This document shows, in pieces, positions 11,301 through 20,142 of a DNA stretch of 57,404 nt; position 1 is the first letter of the stretch, and each line of letters opens with the position of its first letter. Location: assembly GCA_032718475.1 (NCBI GenBank), contig JAUCBJ010008256.1:1-57404 (forward strand). Direction: 5' to 3'. The notes below the pieces were generated by a model. The model did not search any database and was not told where the DNA came from. It saw only the letters and a list, made by a program, of their open reading frames with translations. This stretch comes from Nemertoderma westbladi. Taxonomy: Eukaryota; Xenacoelomorpha; Nemertodermatida; Nemertodermatidae. The position numbers and the translations under genes are program-made.

Positions 11301-11618
11301 TCTTTCCTTATAGTTTCGGGACTTCTGACGTCTCATTTCTTCCTCTTCATCGCTTGACTCAGTGTCAGTCCTTAGCGCTCGCGATGGTTTGCGCGCCGAG
11401 GCCCTGACCCAAGCTTCTTCAATAAATCTTTCTGCCGAATTTTCGAAATTGGGATTATGGATATTCGGGACAGGCGTCCTTACCTGAGGTCTATGTGGTA
11501 TAGTCTCCTCCGATATGCGTACTCGTTGACTAGGCTGGACTTTATCTAACTCAGGCCTGCTAGGATTAGAATTACTTCTTACCTGGGCTGCTTCCTTTAA
11601 CCGTAGGTTGCTAAGCAT
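5313..11618 (-). CDS. BEL/Pao capsid-protease-RT-RNase H-integrase polyprotein
   Basis: An intact 2101-codon frame. Domains in order (approximate residues): DUF1759-type capsid region 130-330; zinc knuckles 438-470 (CWACLAPGHVRRQC, then CMECGRLHHKLLH); aspartic protease around 570 (MLDTAS); reverse transcriptase 970-1150 with catalytic FYMDDG near 1111; Pao-specific connection 1175-1260; RNase H 1290-1400 with acidic residues in SDASDTGFG, PRAELQA and YWTDAS; a charged linker with three SLERPEE-type heptads (1480-1500); integrase with an HH-CC zinc domain (1715-1755) and a D,D,E core (GVDCFGP, YSDKGTNF, WERLVRS) at 1780-1905; and a DUF5641-like tail 1960-2090. All catalytic residues I can see are present, so it may be functional. 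The frame stays open upstream of this ATG to the TAG at 11787-11789, so translation may enter by readthrough. Confidence 0.93.
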   Translation of the reverse strand: MLSNLRLKEAAQVRSNSNPSRPELDKVQPSQRVRISEETIPHRPQVRTPVPNIHNPNFENSAERFIEEAWVRASARKPSRALRTDTESSDEEEEMRRQKSRNYKERRTDAEQVSWNHRERTRLNNPAELNHLLTRNDATLRDIGKFAARQGLPTQQPQKFMGNHKHWRTFKTYVDEQLTNSTFTPNEKFNYLLQMLHREPRAIADNFVGNERAFELAMKTLSDIYGNKTKMAQSIVEDLGKGGRITTPLELLNLANAISNALDILRTVNLPHHGDHAEVLKSVIRRLNMRYRQKWRKLENKLEGQGKVLTLQHIHDMIATDAVAEMKSNFSEENMRESKPVTGKSMVSFDDDRTTVTFNSVDRYNSNTPAFRSDSRVWSGERLDRPRLKQQELPDGFVGCQYCLLKEVRSDDHKLDSCRRFKELNSEQRRVQVRTLDTCWACLAPGHVRRQCPNSKDGCMECGRLHHKLLHADFHTPTDRYLQRNPHRKGSKEPISIRRNTYTGIQDDGYQPGSSDEDGESSAREVTCQGFTADSSSTSARTYLSSATSEIFSVIPVKLTGDKGSKRIYVMLDTASTLSYIDEEVARAVSSFQDAEEIQIELKSMHGVGDLKGHRISVDLDSLLPRDQHTRQERKALPLDGFKCLAMKGFGRQLGKVPPMSPIAQEYFDKLRIPRHQVGYRNVSMLIGAEQLIAHQIWETRPAEPHVNGPHAHRTILGWYTRVPMSYEFTGGDKPTNRYDELQPIIQPPLVEPPDIDEFRRTCIDHYSDFSESDEELIPDNVRLSEPLHNDRTDSEPEDYCYQTRGSGSTVHATYLTNVLTYTDIVEGQVAKYRDLDIFQYSEEELQKELIRQDLETGARTVEWLDRDAMEPGGYDLAMSTDEKRSLEMMEDTIRLLPTGHFEVGMLWRRQPPKLENNYNLALKRLNGVRARLLKNPDIREKYCAQINNYFAKGFAGKVEDPDLVTDQTYYLPHHYVTHPDKPDKVRVVNDCAAVYRGMSLNSELMDGPNLNNYLIGILLRFRQRRFAFTCDIEAMFHQVRACKADQDSLRFLWYENEDLSGPVVTYQMYVRIFGARDSPNGTLFVLKKTATAQIGKYPVEVIESILRNFYMDDGLVSKDTAEQAIEVAHGLQECLATGGFPLTKFTTNSEALLESFPVKDRGSGDIELGVEPIPMARVLGLAWNPNSDKFQVRVRFEPSRPDKVLTKRICLSTLSRLFDPMNFISPVILQARACMRKIWLSDVEWDEPISPIHAKQWREWEAELHLLKNIDVPRSYFPNQLVFPADLELHLFSDASDTGFGMVAYLRREVSQDKFETAFVTSRSKTMPVKYMTVPRAELQAAVVSVEVSKQITEELDTTLTLFYWTDASLVLVYIAADNIALKTFVANRRAQIVDFSTKEQWRHCPGVLNPADITSRGAMPAEFCQEESQEFWLHGPDFLTRTQEHWPERLKIVTNPMPEDAEVKVEKVSKSKSKAKLKSLERPEESLERPEESLERPGDLSDLQTYVTTRSGRVSYDIKPPLQTKPESQLVSDGQKMTDTMESLVSKPAGLDSKLPLTSGQPSLALESCSIYDKLLNSSASWLTICKRTAWLSRYVSYLCLKHSKHLREPLSTNSERIRKLKQPLTEDEIDQAELKHLKHYQMCAFPKEFHLLSAQRPVLYKPLRKWSPLIHKGLICHRSRIQTVDINSQFRFPVIIPSHPIELQRAILWDIHKRLHHAGRLHCLSAARQRFILLQPSRAVGTMYDACLVCKRVNARVLEQEMAELPEARVQAYDPPFTNTGVDCFGPIEAKSGRLTHKRWGLLLTCMASRAIHIERVADMSTKSLLLALKRFMARRGLVKAFYSDKGTNFVGGNSELNAAHKAAQNKEISAALLPQRVEWRFNTPESPWRGGSWERLVRSVKQAIAKTLPVNKQLTDDELVTAFIEIEHTLNSRPIAMLPDGVALTPNHLLMQSPAFLVPASEPISADLYSRKSWKVTQFVAYTFWEYWREYYLPTISTRTKWYKTVRSLQRGDYVLITEPIVKRKYWETGVILHTHPDVQNIVRTVTVKIRCKCPHPKKCKTNGLHTLDRPVQDIVLLEETRIETGDYNLSPASKQN

Positions 11619-11786
11619 GTCCGTTATAGGTTGGATGTGCGGCGATATAGCTTGCGCTAAACTAGCACTTAACTCATCCCTCGTAATAAATTCCTGGCTA
11701 GGGTTCTGTTGTATAGTCGGCTCTATCTGAGTAATCCGCTGTCTCTCATATGATCCCTCTTCCGGTTTAACCCGGAAGTTCTCCGT

Positions 11787-11789
11787 CTA
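11787..11789 (-). promoter_or_regulatory. In-frame TAG between gag-like and pol frames (readthrough candidate)
   Basis: The upstream 613-codon frame and the downstream polyprotein are in the same frame, separated only by this TAG; the next codons are ACG GAG and 56 sense codons follow before the first ATG. This layout matches retroviruses that express pol by stop-codon suppression. A point mutation in a once continuous gag-pol frame is the simple alternative. Confidence 0.5.
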
Positions 11790-13628
11790 ACTGGGTCGGC
11801 GCTCAGTCCGCGTATTCCAAACCCGCGGGTTCGGTTCGCCAAGTACTCGTCCCGTCGGAGTTTCTCTAAACTCTTCATTCTCTCGTTCGGTGTATAGTGG
11901 TGCGGTGTTCCGATGACGTAGATCCTGCGCGATAGGTGAAGCACTAATACCAACTGGCGTGCGATATGTAGAGAATGGTTTAGCGATCCGTGTACTCGTA
12001 ATAGCTGGACCGGGTATAGGAATTCTGGTCGTCGTCGACTCGCGTATAGTCGGAGTTCTCGCTTCCTGTTCAGCCTTCTGCAGTGCGAACAGTTCTCGCA
12101 ACTCTGTCCCTACACTCGCCCCACATTCTTCGATCATTCGCATCCCCTTCTCGGCGATTTCATTCGCCTTCCTAGTCCGTTCTTCGCTCTCTAAACTTAA
12201 TCTCGCACTTTCCAACTGCGCCAGTTTACGTTCTTCTTCTTCCCTCGCTCGTCTCGCTGCGCTCTCTTCTTCCACACGCGCCTTTTCTTCATACAACGCT
12301 TGTCGCTCTTTCTCGATCTCGAGTTCGCGTTCCTTACGTTCGCGTTCAAGTTGGAATTCGCGTTTCTTCGCTTCCCGTTCGCGTTCAAGTCGGAGTTCGC
12401 GTTCTTTCTGTTCGCGTTCTTTCTGTTCTCGTTCAAGTTGGAGTTCGCGTTCCTTCTGTTCGCGTTCCGCTTGCTCACGCTTACCTTTCTCTTCCAACTC
12501 CCGCAACTTTGCGTCTAACTTACGTGTTCGCTCCCTTTCCCGCTCGGCTTCCTTCCGTGCTTCCGATGCACGCAAAACTTCTGCCTGTTGTTCGTCCAGT
12601 CGGCGTCTTCTCTCCTCCGCCGAGTTGTGAGAAACAAGGGATCTAGCACATATAACCTTCCCTCGCGCGTGACTAACCTGGGAATCGCCGCTGTCTCTGG
12701 ATGCATCGTCGGGTGGAGTCAACGTCCTCTGTTGGATGTTCTCCGTCGTCGGTAGCACCTGGCCCGGTACCACCACTCCATTCTGCATCAGCCAGCTAGT
12801 AACTTCCCTTTGATACCGGCGCTCTTCTTTATCTTGGATCTCTTCCCGCTCCACTAAGTCTCTCAACTCTGCGTCACTCACTTGAGTCGCCTGCGCTTGT
12901 GATGCCCATAGCAGCCAGTTCTCCGTCCTAACTCGTCGGAATCGCTCCGATAACTCGCGGTGCTCCAACAAGGCTGCTAAAACCCTGTCGTAAATCCTCG
13001 TCGCCACGTCGCTCGACTGAGACTCTACTGCCTTCTTCGCTAGGACTGCAAGCTCCTCCGTCTGCTTGAATAACGCTGAGTTATATCCTCTTCTAATCTC
13101 TACTAACCCTTCCCTGTCGATGTTCGCTGAATCGGCCAACATCTTCCTTACCTTGTCCGTCGTCCGAGTTATATGTCCGGCATGCGCGCGAAGTTTCTTC
13201 TTTATCGCAATGTCTAGTTCTCTCTCGCTTACCTGACTCACACTCGGTGGACTTGAAGGATTATTTCGGGAACTACGGGTACTCCTAACAGCCGCTGGGA
13301 CCACGGCACTTACCATACCCACAGGTCTGGAAACCGGGCTCCGGGCTCTCGCTTCTGCTACACTACCCTCCCTATCACTCACCTCTGTCCGGGTTGCTGT
13401 ACAATCCTTCCTTACAGTAGCGGTAGGGGATCCTAATACTATTACCTGAGGTAGTTCTTCTTCCTCACTAGTCACTGTCTCGTCCTCCTGTTCACTTACG
13501 TCAGCGTCGCTCGCTGCGTCGTCATAGTCGGCATTGTCGTCAACAGTAATATTTACGCTATCGTCAGTCGGCGGTCCGGCCGCCGTCTCATAGCTGTCCT
13601 CTAGTGCCTCTTTGTCTGAGACACTCAT
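11787..13628 (-). CDS. Gag-like coiled-coil protein of element 1
   Basis: A 613-codon frame opening with ATG (MSVSDKEALEDS). The first 80 residues are very acidic, followed by a Ser/Arg/Pro-rich stretch. Residues about 335-490 form a long, highly charged Arg/Glu/Lys/Gln coiled coil built from near-repeats of REQKEREL-type heptads, and a basic C-terminus ends at the in-frame TAG. Capsid and zinc-knuckle domains lie downstream of that TAG, so this is an N-terminal gag extension rather than a whole gag. Element 2 also starts with an N-terminal charged coiled coil (Ala/Glu-rich there), supporting a shared role, perhaps in particle assembly. No enzyme motif is seen. Confidence 0.75.
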   Translation of the reverse strand: MSVSDKEALEDSYETAAGPPTDDSVNITVDDNADYDDAASDADVSEQEDETVTSEEEELPQVIVLGSPTATVRKDCTATRTEVSDREGSVAEARARSPVSRPVGMVSAVVPAAVRSTRSSRNNPSSPPSVSQVSERELDIAIKKKLRAHAGHITRTTDKVRKMLADSANIDREGLVEIRRGYNSALFKQTEELAVLAKKAVESQSSDVATRIYDRVLAALLEHRELSERFRRVRTENWLLWASQAQATQVSDAELRDLVEREEIQDKEERRYQREVTSWLMQNGVVVPGQVLPTTENIQQRTLTPPDDASRDSGDSQVSHARGKVICARSLVSHNSAEERRRRLDEQQAEVLRASEARKEAERERERTRKLDAKLRELEEKGKREQAEREQKERELQLEREQKEREQKERELRLEREREAKKREFQLERERKERELEIEKERQALYEEKARVEEESAARRAREEEERKLAQLESARLSLESEERTRKANEIAEKGMRMIEECGASVGTELRELFALQKAEQEARTPTIRESTTTRIPIPGPAITSTRIAKPFSTYRTPVGISASPIAQDLRHRNTAPLYTERENEEFRETPTGRVLGEPNPRVWNTRTERRPS

Positions 13629-14700
13629 AGTCTAAATAATGTTTTGCCTTCCGGCAAAATATCTCGCAAAGTTCGAGATATAATTATAATTTAACCGAAA
13701 ATACGGTCAAATTATTTGTCAAATAATCAGTTGGTCCAAAATGTCAAAATAAATTCGCAATGCAATATTGTGAATTTAATGGGGTATATAGTTATAGCAA
13801 ATACTAGCACAATATTTAAACAAAATATTATTATATAGCTACTATATAATATTAAATACCGGTATAGCACAAAATAACCTTGAATCTAATACAAAATATT
13901 CAAAATAAACTTGCCACCCGAATATTTCTAATTTTATATATAGCTCTAATCAACGTAATTTTAATTTCAAATATTATATGTATCCACTAGCGCGTGGCTA
14001 CATCTTCGGGTTGCGACTCTCTCTAACTCTCTCTCTAACTTGAGCGATTCAAAAAACCATGGCCGGCTAAACCTAAATATCCTAACTAATAAATTGAGTT
14101 CAGCTTCGCAGTTAAACAACCGATAATTTTTTACTGCTTCCACAAACACACTGGTGCCAACAGAACAACTAACCTTGTTTGCTGTGAGATTCCACGTCCG
14201 CGTCCAAAGATTCAGGCCCTTCGCTGATTGCAAACCGAACCCGCAGACCCACACGAACCCCAAACTCAGAAGTTCCGTCTTGCCATGTATCTCCAGATGG
14301 TATAAAAAAACTAAGCGGTTACCTAACATACCGGTACAAAACTCTAGAATTTTACAAATAATTTTGACCGAAACTGAATTCTCGCAAACCTAGCTAAAAT
14401 TTTCAAAAACTTACTAATTACAATTTGCCCTAAGGCCTAAGGAACTGCTGTATTCGCAATTAGTAAAAACGCACTACCGTACATCCACTGTATGCAGTAC
14501 AGTAAGTAAAACAGTACACCAACCTAACAGCCTAATGATACTGTGTGTGTGGTACGGCAAACAAATGTCCTTCTACCGTACGCAGTAACAGCAATCAGCC
14601 TAATGTACTACTGTACTATTGTACGCGACCAGTGAATACAGTAATCTAAACTAACAGCCTAAGAATACACTATTGACCGCTGCAAGCAACAGCCAATAAA
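13629..14700 (-). other. 5' leader of element 1
   Basis: About 1.07 kb of non-coding sequence between the gag start and the LTR stub, with many TACTGTA/CAGTA short repeats towards the right end (14460-14690). I see no open frame that looks real. A primer-binding site should lie at its right edge, next to the LTR stub, but I could not match it to a tRNA. Confidence 0.5.
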
Positions 14701-14747
14701 AACATACCTTACTGTTACGAAGTATCAGTACCAGTATCAGTATCATT
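14701..14747 (-). repeat. Stub of the 5' LTR plus filler
   Basis: CATACCTTACTGTTA here matches the inner end of the LTR (as at 20128-20142 read in reverse), placed exactly where the 5' LTR should begin. It breaks off after about 15 bp. A short filler of AGTATC/AGTACC repeats follows and then the partial pol copy. Such filler is typical of template-switching or end-joining repair. Confidence 0.5.
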
Positions 14748-16302
14748 TCCGAATTCGCTCACTATTGGTGCTCAATGGTTCTCTCAAATGTTTCGAATGT
14801 TTTAAACAAAGGTACGAAACGTATCGGCTTAACCACGCAGTTCTTTTACAAATTGTCAGCCAAGAGGCAGACGAATTTAGTAATTTGTCATAAATAATGC
14901 ATGACTCTAATGCCAGCGACGGTTGTCCGCTAGTTAATGGAAGTTTCGAATCCAAACCCGCAGGTTTGGAAACCAAAGACTCCATTGTGTCGGTCATTTT
15001 CTGTCCGTCACTTACCAATTGTGACTCCGGTTTAGTCTGTAAGGGTGGTTTTATGTCATAACTTACCCTTCCTGACCTAGTAGTCACGTAAGTCTGTAGG
15101 TCTGACAGGTCTCCGGGCCGCTCCAATGACTCTTCAGGCCGCTCCAATGACTCTTCAGGCCGCTCCAATGACTTAAGTTTGGCTTTAGACTTCGACTTAG
15201 AGACTTTCTCCACCTTGACTTCTGCATCTTCAGGCATCGGATTGGTCACTATCTTTAGTCGCTCTGGCCAATGTTCCTGTGTCCTCGTTAGAAAATCAGG
15301 TCCATGCAACCAAAACTCCTGCGACTCTTCCTGACAGAATTCCGCCGGCATTGCACCTCTCGAAGTTATGTCGGCCGGGTTCAACACTCCCGGACAATGT
15401 CTCCATTGTTCCTTCGTCGAAAAGTCAATGATCTGAGCGCGTCTGTTGGCCACAAATGTCTTTAGTGCAATATTGTCGTCCGCAATGTATACTAACACCA
15501 AGGATGCGTCCGTCCAATAAAATAAGGTCAATGTCGTGTCTAATTCCTCAGTTATTTGCTTACTTACCTCGACTGAAACCACAGCCGCCTGTAACTCTGC
15601 ACGAGGGACAGTCATGTATTTGACCGGCATTGTCTTTGATCTAGAAGTCACAAAAGCCGTCTCAAACTTGTCCTGACTTACCTCTCGGCGAAGGTAGGCT
15701 ACCATACCAAAGCCGGTGTCACTTGCGTCACTAAATAGGTGGAGCTCTAAATCAGCTGGGAATACCAGCTGATTCGGAAAGTAGGAACGGGGTACATCTA
15801 TGTTTTTCAATAGATGTAACTCGGCTTCCCACTCCCTCCACTGCTTTGCATGTATAGGAGATATTGGTTCGTCCCACTCTACGTCGGACAACCAAATTTT
15901 CCTCATGCACGCTCGTGCCTGTAATATTACCGGACTGATAAAGTTCATCGGGTCAAATAGTCTACTTAATGTCGATAAGCAAATTCTCTTTGTCAAAACT
16001 TTGTCTGGGCGACTGGGCTCAAATCTAACTCTTACCTGGAACTTATCCGAGTTCGGATTCCAAGCGAGTCCCAGTACTCGCGCCATGGGGATTGGTTCTA
16101 CCCCCAATTCTATGTCTCCGCTCCCGCGATCTTTTACCGGGAACGATTCTAATAGGGCCTCCGAATTAGTAGTGAACTTGGTCAGAGGAAATCCCCCTGT
16201 AGCCAAGCACTCTTGCAGGCCGTGAGCCACTTCTATGGCTTGTTCCGCTGTGTCCTTGGACACCAATCCGTCGTCCATATAGAAGTTTCTCAAGATGGAC
16301 TC
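14748..16302 (-). pseudogene. Partial pol copy, RT C-terminus to RNase H and linker
   Basis: A direct copy of 6752-8307, nearly identical by eye with a few substitutions (one changes a codon in the RNase H region near 15478). It encodes the part of pol from just before the YMDD motif through the Pao connection and RNase H to the start of the integrase zinc region. It has no start and no integrase. The same SLERPEE heptads and the palindrome near 14955 are retained. It is interrupted at 16302 by a 1.2 kb insert and resumes at 17526. Confidence 0.85.
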
Positions 16303-17525
16303 GGTGGAGAGGGCCCTTTCCCTGCAAGAAAACCGGCGCGGTAGCTACCAAGATAAAGCGCCGTCCCAGATTGTGAGAACCCTATACCCATGACCTAGGC
16401 ACATTGTAGTACATCTCAGCAACTGCCCAGACGATTTTCTTGAAATTTGCACACGACCTGCGCCGCGGTTCCATATAACCCTGTACCAAATTTCAAATAA
16501 ATTCATAAATTAGGGGCCGAGTGAGAATGTTTTAAAGTTATTAAAAATTAATAAAAACTATTAGAAATAAATCTTGCCGATATCTGATTGGGAAGAGCAC
16601 CGAGGCAGTTCGCTGGTAGAATTAATTCAGAGTTGGCTTGGCAACCACAGTAGGTAGGTAGAGCTGCTAGTATGCAGTTATCTCAGTAGTAATATGGCCG
16701 CCATCTAATGTGTACTATTTATAGACAATTTGATTTAATGATAACCTCAGTGTCTGACTACTGGGGTTGTTTAATGACAGATGTTATACTATAGCCAGTC
16801 TGCCCAGCAATACACATATCCATTATATGAACAATGTTTACAGTTAATCTATTGAATGGGGCTAATCAGTAGTGGGTAAATAATGCGAATTATAATTGTA
16901 GTGGCAAGCAGTATATATGCACACTCTAGTCCAAAATCAGTCGATCTCAGGAACTGCAGATACGATTTTTTTTAAATTTGCACACAATATGAAGGGGGGT
17001 ACCAGAAATACGTGTACCAAATTTCAAGTAAATTGATCAATTTACTAATATATTTATAATTAAAAAGGTAATAAATTTCGCTCTTTAAGAAAACTATAGG
17101 TCCTATGGGAAAGTGATGAAATTCAAAGTTGTAGATAATCATCCGCGTAGCCCATCGGTGGAATAAAATTTTCACTTTATTTATAACTAATATACTTATA
17201 ATTAGAAAGGTTATAAATTTCACTATTTAAGTAAATAATCCGAAATGTTTATTTCTGAAATGTTTAATTGGACAATGCGAATTCGAATCTACCAATTATT
17301 TTTTGGAACGATTAGAAGACCACCAGGACTACATGTTTAGATTATGATTTCTTTGTTCCAGAACGTTGTTACAGGGTGGGTGGGCAATTTGGTGCAAGTG
17401 AATATTTACAGTTCATTTATTTAGCTCAAAATGCTTAGAATTCTCAAGTTGTTTACATTGATATCACAATTTTGAAAGAAATATTCATCAAGAAGGTCAA
17501 AACTGAAGCCATTCTCGGACGTCCG
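16303..17525. mobile_element. 1.2 kb insert in the partial pol copy, unknown type
   Basis: This sequence splits the second pol copy at a point that is continuous in element 1 (8307/8308). It has no coding frame and no clear terminal inverted repeat, and at most one base is shared at the two edges. It contains two imperfect copies of a block with the phrase AAATTTGCACAC (about 16410-16520 and 16925-17050) and another doubled AT-rich block (17048-17100 and 17187-17240). It may be a non-autonomous element or captured genomic DNA. Confidence 0.6.
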
Positions 17526-18850
17526 CTCTTGATTACTTCTACTGGGTACTTACCAATCTGGGCTGTTGCCGTTTTCTTTAGCACAAACAGCGTGCCATTC
17601 GGACTATCGCGGGCGCCAAATATCCTAACGTACATCTGGTATGTAACCACTGGGCCGGATAAGTCTTCATTCTCGTACCAGAGAAATCGAAGGCTATCCT
17701 GGTCTGCCTTACAGGCTCTTACCTGGTGGAACATCGCCTCGATGTCACAAGTAAATGCGAATCGCCGCTGTCTAAAACGCAACAGTATTCCTATCAAATA
17801 ATTGTTCAGGTTGGGACCATCCATCAACTCTGAATTCAGGGACATACCTCTATAGACTGCTGCGCAGTCGTTGACTACTCGGACTTTGTCTGGCTTGTCA
17901 GGGTGAGTCACATAGTGGTGTGGAAGGTAATAAGTCTGGTCTGTCACTAAGTCAGGGTCCTCTACCTTCCCAGCAAATCCCTTGGCGAAATAGTTGTTGA
18001 TCTGGGCGCAATACTTCTCCCTAATGTCCGGATTCTTCAACAACCGAGCCCTTACTCCGTTTAATCTTTTCAAGGCTAAGTTATAGTTGTTCTCCAACTT
18101 AGGTGGTTGTCGACGCCACAACATTCCAACTTCAAAATGTCCAGTCGGTAGTAGACGTATGGTATCTTCCATCATTTCCAGCGACCGCTTCTCATCAGTA
18201 GACATGGCTAGGTCATATCCACCGGGTTCCATTGCGTCCCTATCCAGCCATTCGACGGTTCTGGCTCCTGTCTCGAGGTCCTGGCGTATCAATTCCTTCT
18301 GTAATTCCTCCTCACTGTATTGGAAAATGTCTAGGTCTCGATATTTAGCCACTTGACCCTCCACTATGTCTGTATAAGTCAAAACGTTAGTCAAATAGGT
18401 AGCGTGGACCATTGAACCAGACCCACGGGTCTGATAACAGTAGTCCTCGGGTTCACTATCTGTCCGGTCATTATGAAGTGGTTCCGACAACCTAACATTA
18501 TCGGGAATCAACTCCTCGTCCGACTCGCTAAAGTCACTATAGTGGTCAATACAGGTTCTCCTAAACTCGTCTATGTCTGGTGGTTCTACTAACGGTGGTT
18601 GAATTATAGGCTGTAATTCGTCGTATCTGTTTGTTGGCTTGTCGCCACCTGTAAACTCATAAGACATGGGTACTCGTGTATACCAACCTAGTATGGTCCT
18701 ATGGGCATGTGGTCCATTGACATGCGGCTCAGATGGTCTCGTTTCCCATATCTGGTGTGCGATCCGCTGTTCTGCACCAATCAACATAGAAACATTCCTA
18801 TAACCTACCTGGTGTCTGGGTATCCTGAGCTTGTCAAAATACTCCTGTGC
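17526..18850 (-). pseudogene. Partial pol copy, protease end to RT
   Basis: A direct copy of about 8308-9636, almost identical, covering the C-terminal part of the protease region and most of RT up to just before the YMDD box. The open frame (17453-18787) runs through and reads out into the insert at its C-terminal end. The copy stops in the protease region at 18850, where the strand sense of the element flips: the next sequence is the element's 3' untranslated region on the opposite strand. Confidence 0.85.
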
Positions 18851-19073
18851 GGTGGGCTCATCGGGGGGTTAGCGACGAAGGGAGTGCGGAGGATTCAAAA
18901 GCGGGCAACGCTGGCGGGGGTCAACGTTGTGGTCGGGCAGTTTGGACTGTGGGTTGGAGACCGCTCGCCGGTACAGTAATTAGGGGGCTGATGATCCAAG
19001 GTTTTGTCTCTATTTAGTATTAGGGGGCAGGAATTGGGTTAGTTAGGAAGCCTAGATGTACCCGGGAGGGGCC
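18851..19073 (+). repeat. Inverted copy of element 1 3' UTR end
   Basis: Reverse complement of about 1547-1775. It ends with the polypurine tract GGGAGGGGCC right before the LTR at 19074, so this piece reads in the sense direction on the plus strand, opposite to the pol copy it is fused to. Confidence 0.85.
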
Positions 19074-20142
19074 TGCATACCTCACAGTAAGTAAGTAAGT
19101 AAGTAAGTAAGTTGCGAGTAAGTAGATTGCGAATTAGTCAATTGCGAATTATTATGTTGCGAATTATATAATTGCAGATTGTATAATTGCAAGTCGTGCT
19201 ATTGTGATCTGTGATTGCTGACGCTGATTGGTGTGTTACTAAAGTGTGCCTATGATTACGAATGCTTAGATAGGCGCTCTTTTCCCTTTGATTGATTCTA
19301 TCTCTTAGTTTACCGTAAATAATTACTGATTAGGTCAAAGTAATACAGTATTTTAGGCTGTTACATATTTGTGACTGTAATTAATTAGTAAAATTAAGAA
19401 TTAGTACGCAGCATAGCGGAGAGTAGCTAAGGTAATAATTTAGAGTACCGTAAACTATTCACGCTAAGCGGTTATTTGCATTAGCGGGCAATAAGCTAGA
19501 TCGCAGTAGTCAGTACGCAAGACACTAGTAAGTTGCTGGCCTAAAGCCAGCTGCAGGCAAGTTTAGACCCAGAGCGGTATCACCTACGAAAGACATTGTA
19601 CTGTACCAATTTTGATTATTTTAAATATTCTCGCATTCACACATTCCGTTAGGGAACCCTCAGTATTCGCGATTAGAAAAGACGTAAGCATTGGCGTATT
19701 TCAGTAGTAAAATTAGGCGTAAGAATATACTCTGAGTGCAAAGCCCCTCGCACTCGTCTTAAGTAAGCTTAGGGAGCCGACTCGGGTTTATTGTTTTGGT
19801 TATTCCCGCGTGGCTCATAGATTCGAACAGTTAGCTCTCTATCGAGCGATCGGTAGAGAAAGGAACAAGCGATTTTGCAGGAGTTGTGTAAATTTAGTAA
19901 AATATATTAGCGGACGGCAGATTAGCGCCATCCAACGGTAAGTAGCGGTTTTGTATTTAGCAACCCTTACAATTTAGTAATAGCACACTCCTGATCCCCT
20001 TTACTTAACAGTAGAGCAGTCTTTGTGTCTTATTGGTTAGGCGAGAGCTCATTAGGTTGGCAGAGAGGTATACGGGTATTTGTCTGTTCAACAGTTCTGC
20101 TGTTAGTATAGGTGTCGCGGTTGTTTAACAGTAAGGTATGCA
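19074..20142 (+). repeat. Complete LTR of the element 1 family, inverted
   Basis: This is a full LTR of about 1069 bp, from TGCATACCT to AGGTATGCA, reverse complement of 475-1546. It defines the true LTR ends that are damaged in the left copy. It is joined on the right, after only CTATGCA, to another copy of the 3' UTR in the opposite sense. Confidence 0.85.

Noticed and set aside
11959-12630. 223-codon Ser/Arg-rich plus-strand frame
   Set aside because: Antisense of the gag coiled coil; Glu/Lys/Arg-rich repeats always give Ser/Phe/Leu-rich antisense frames.
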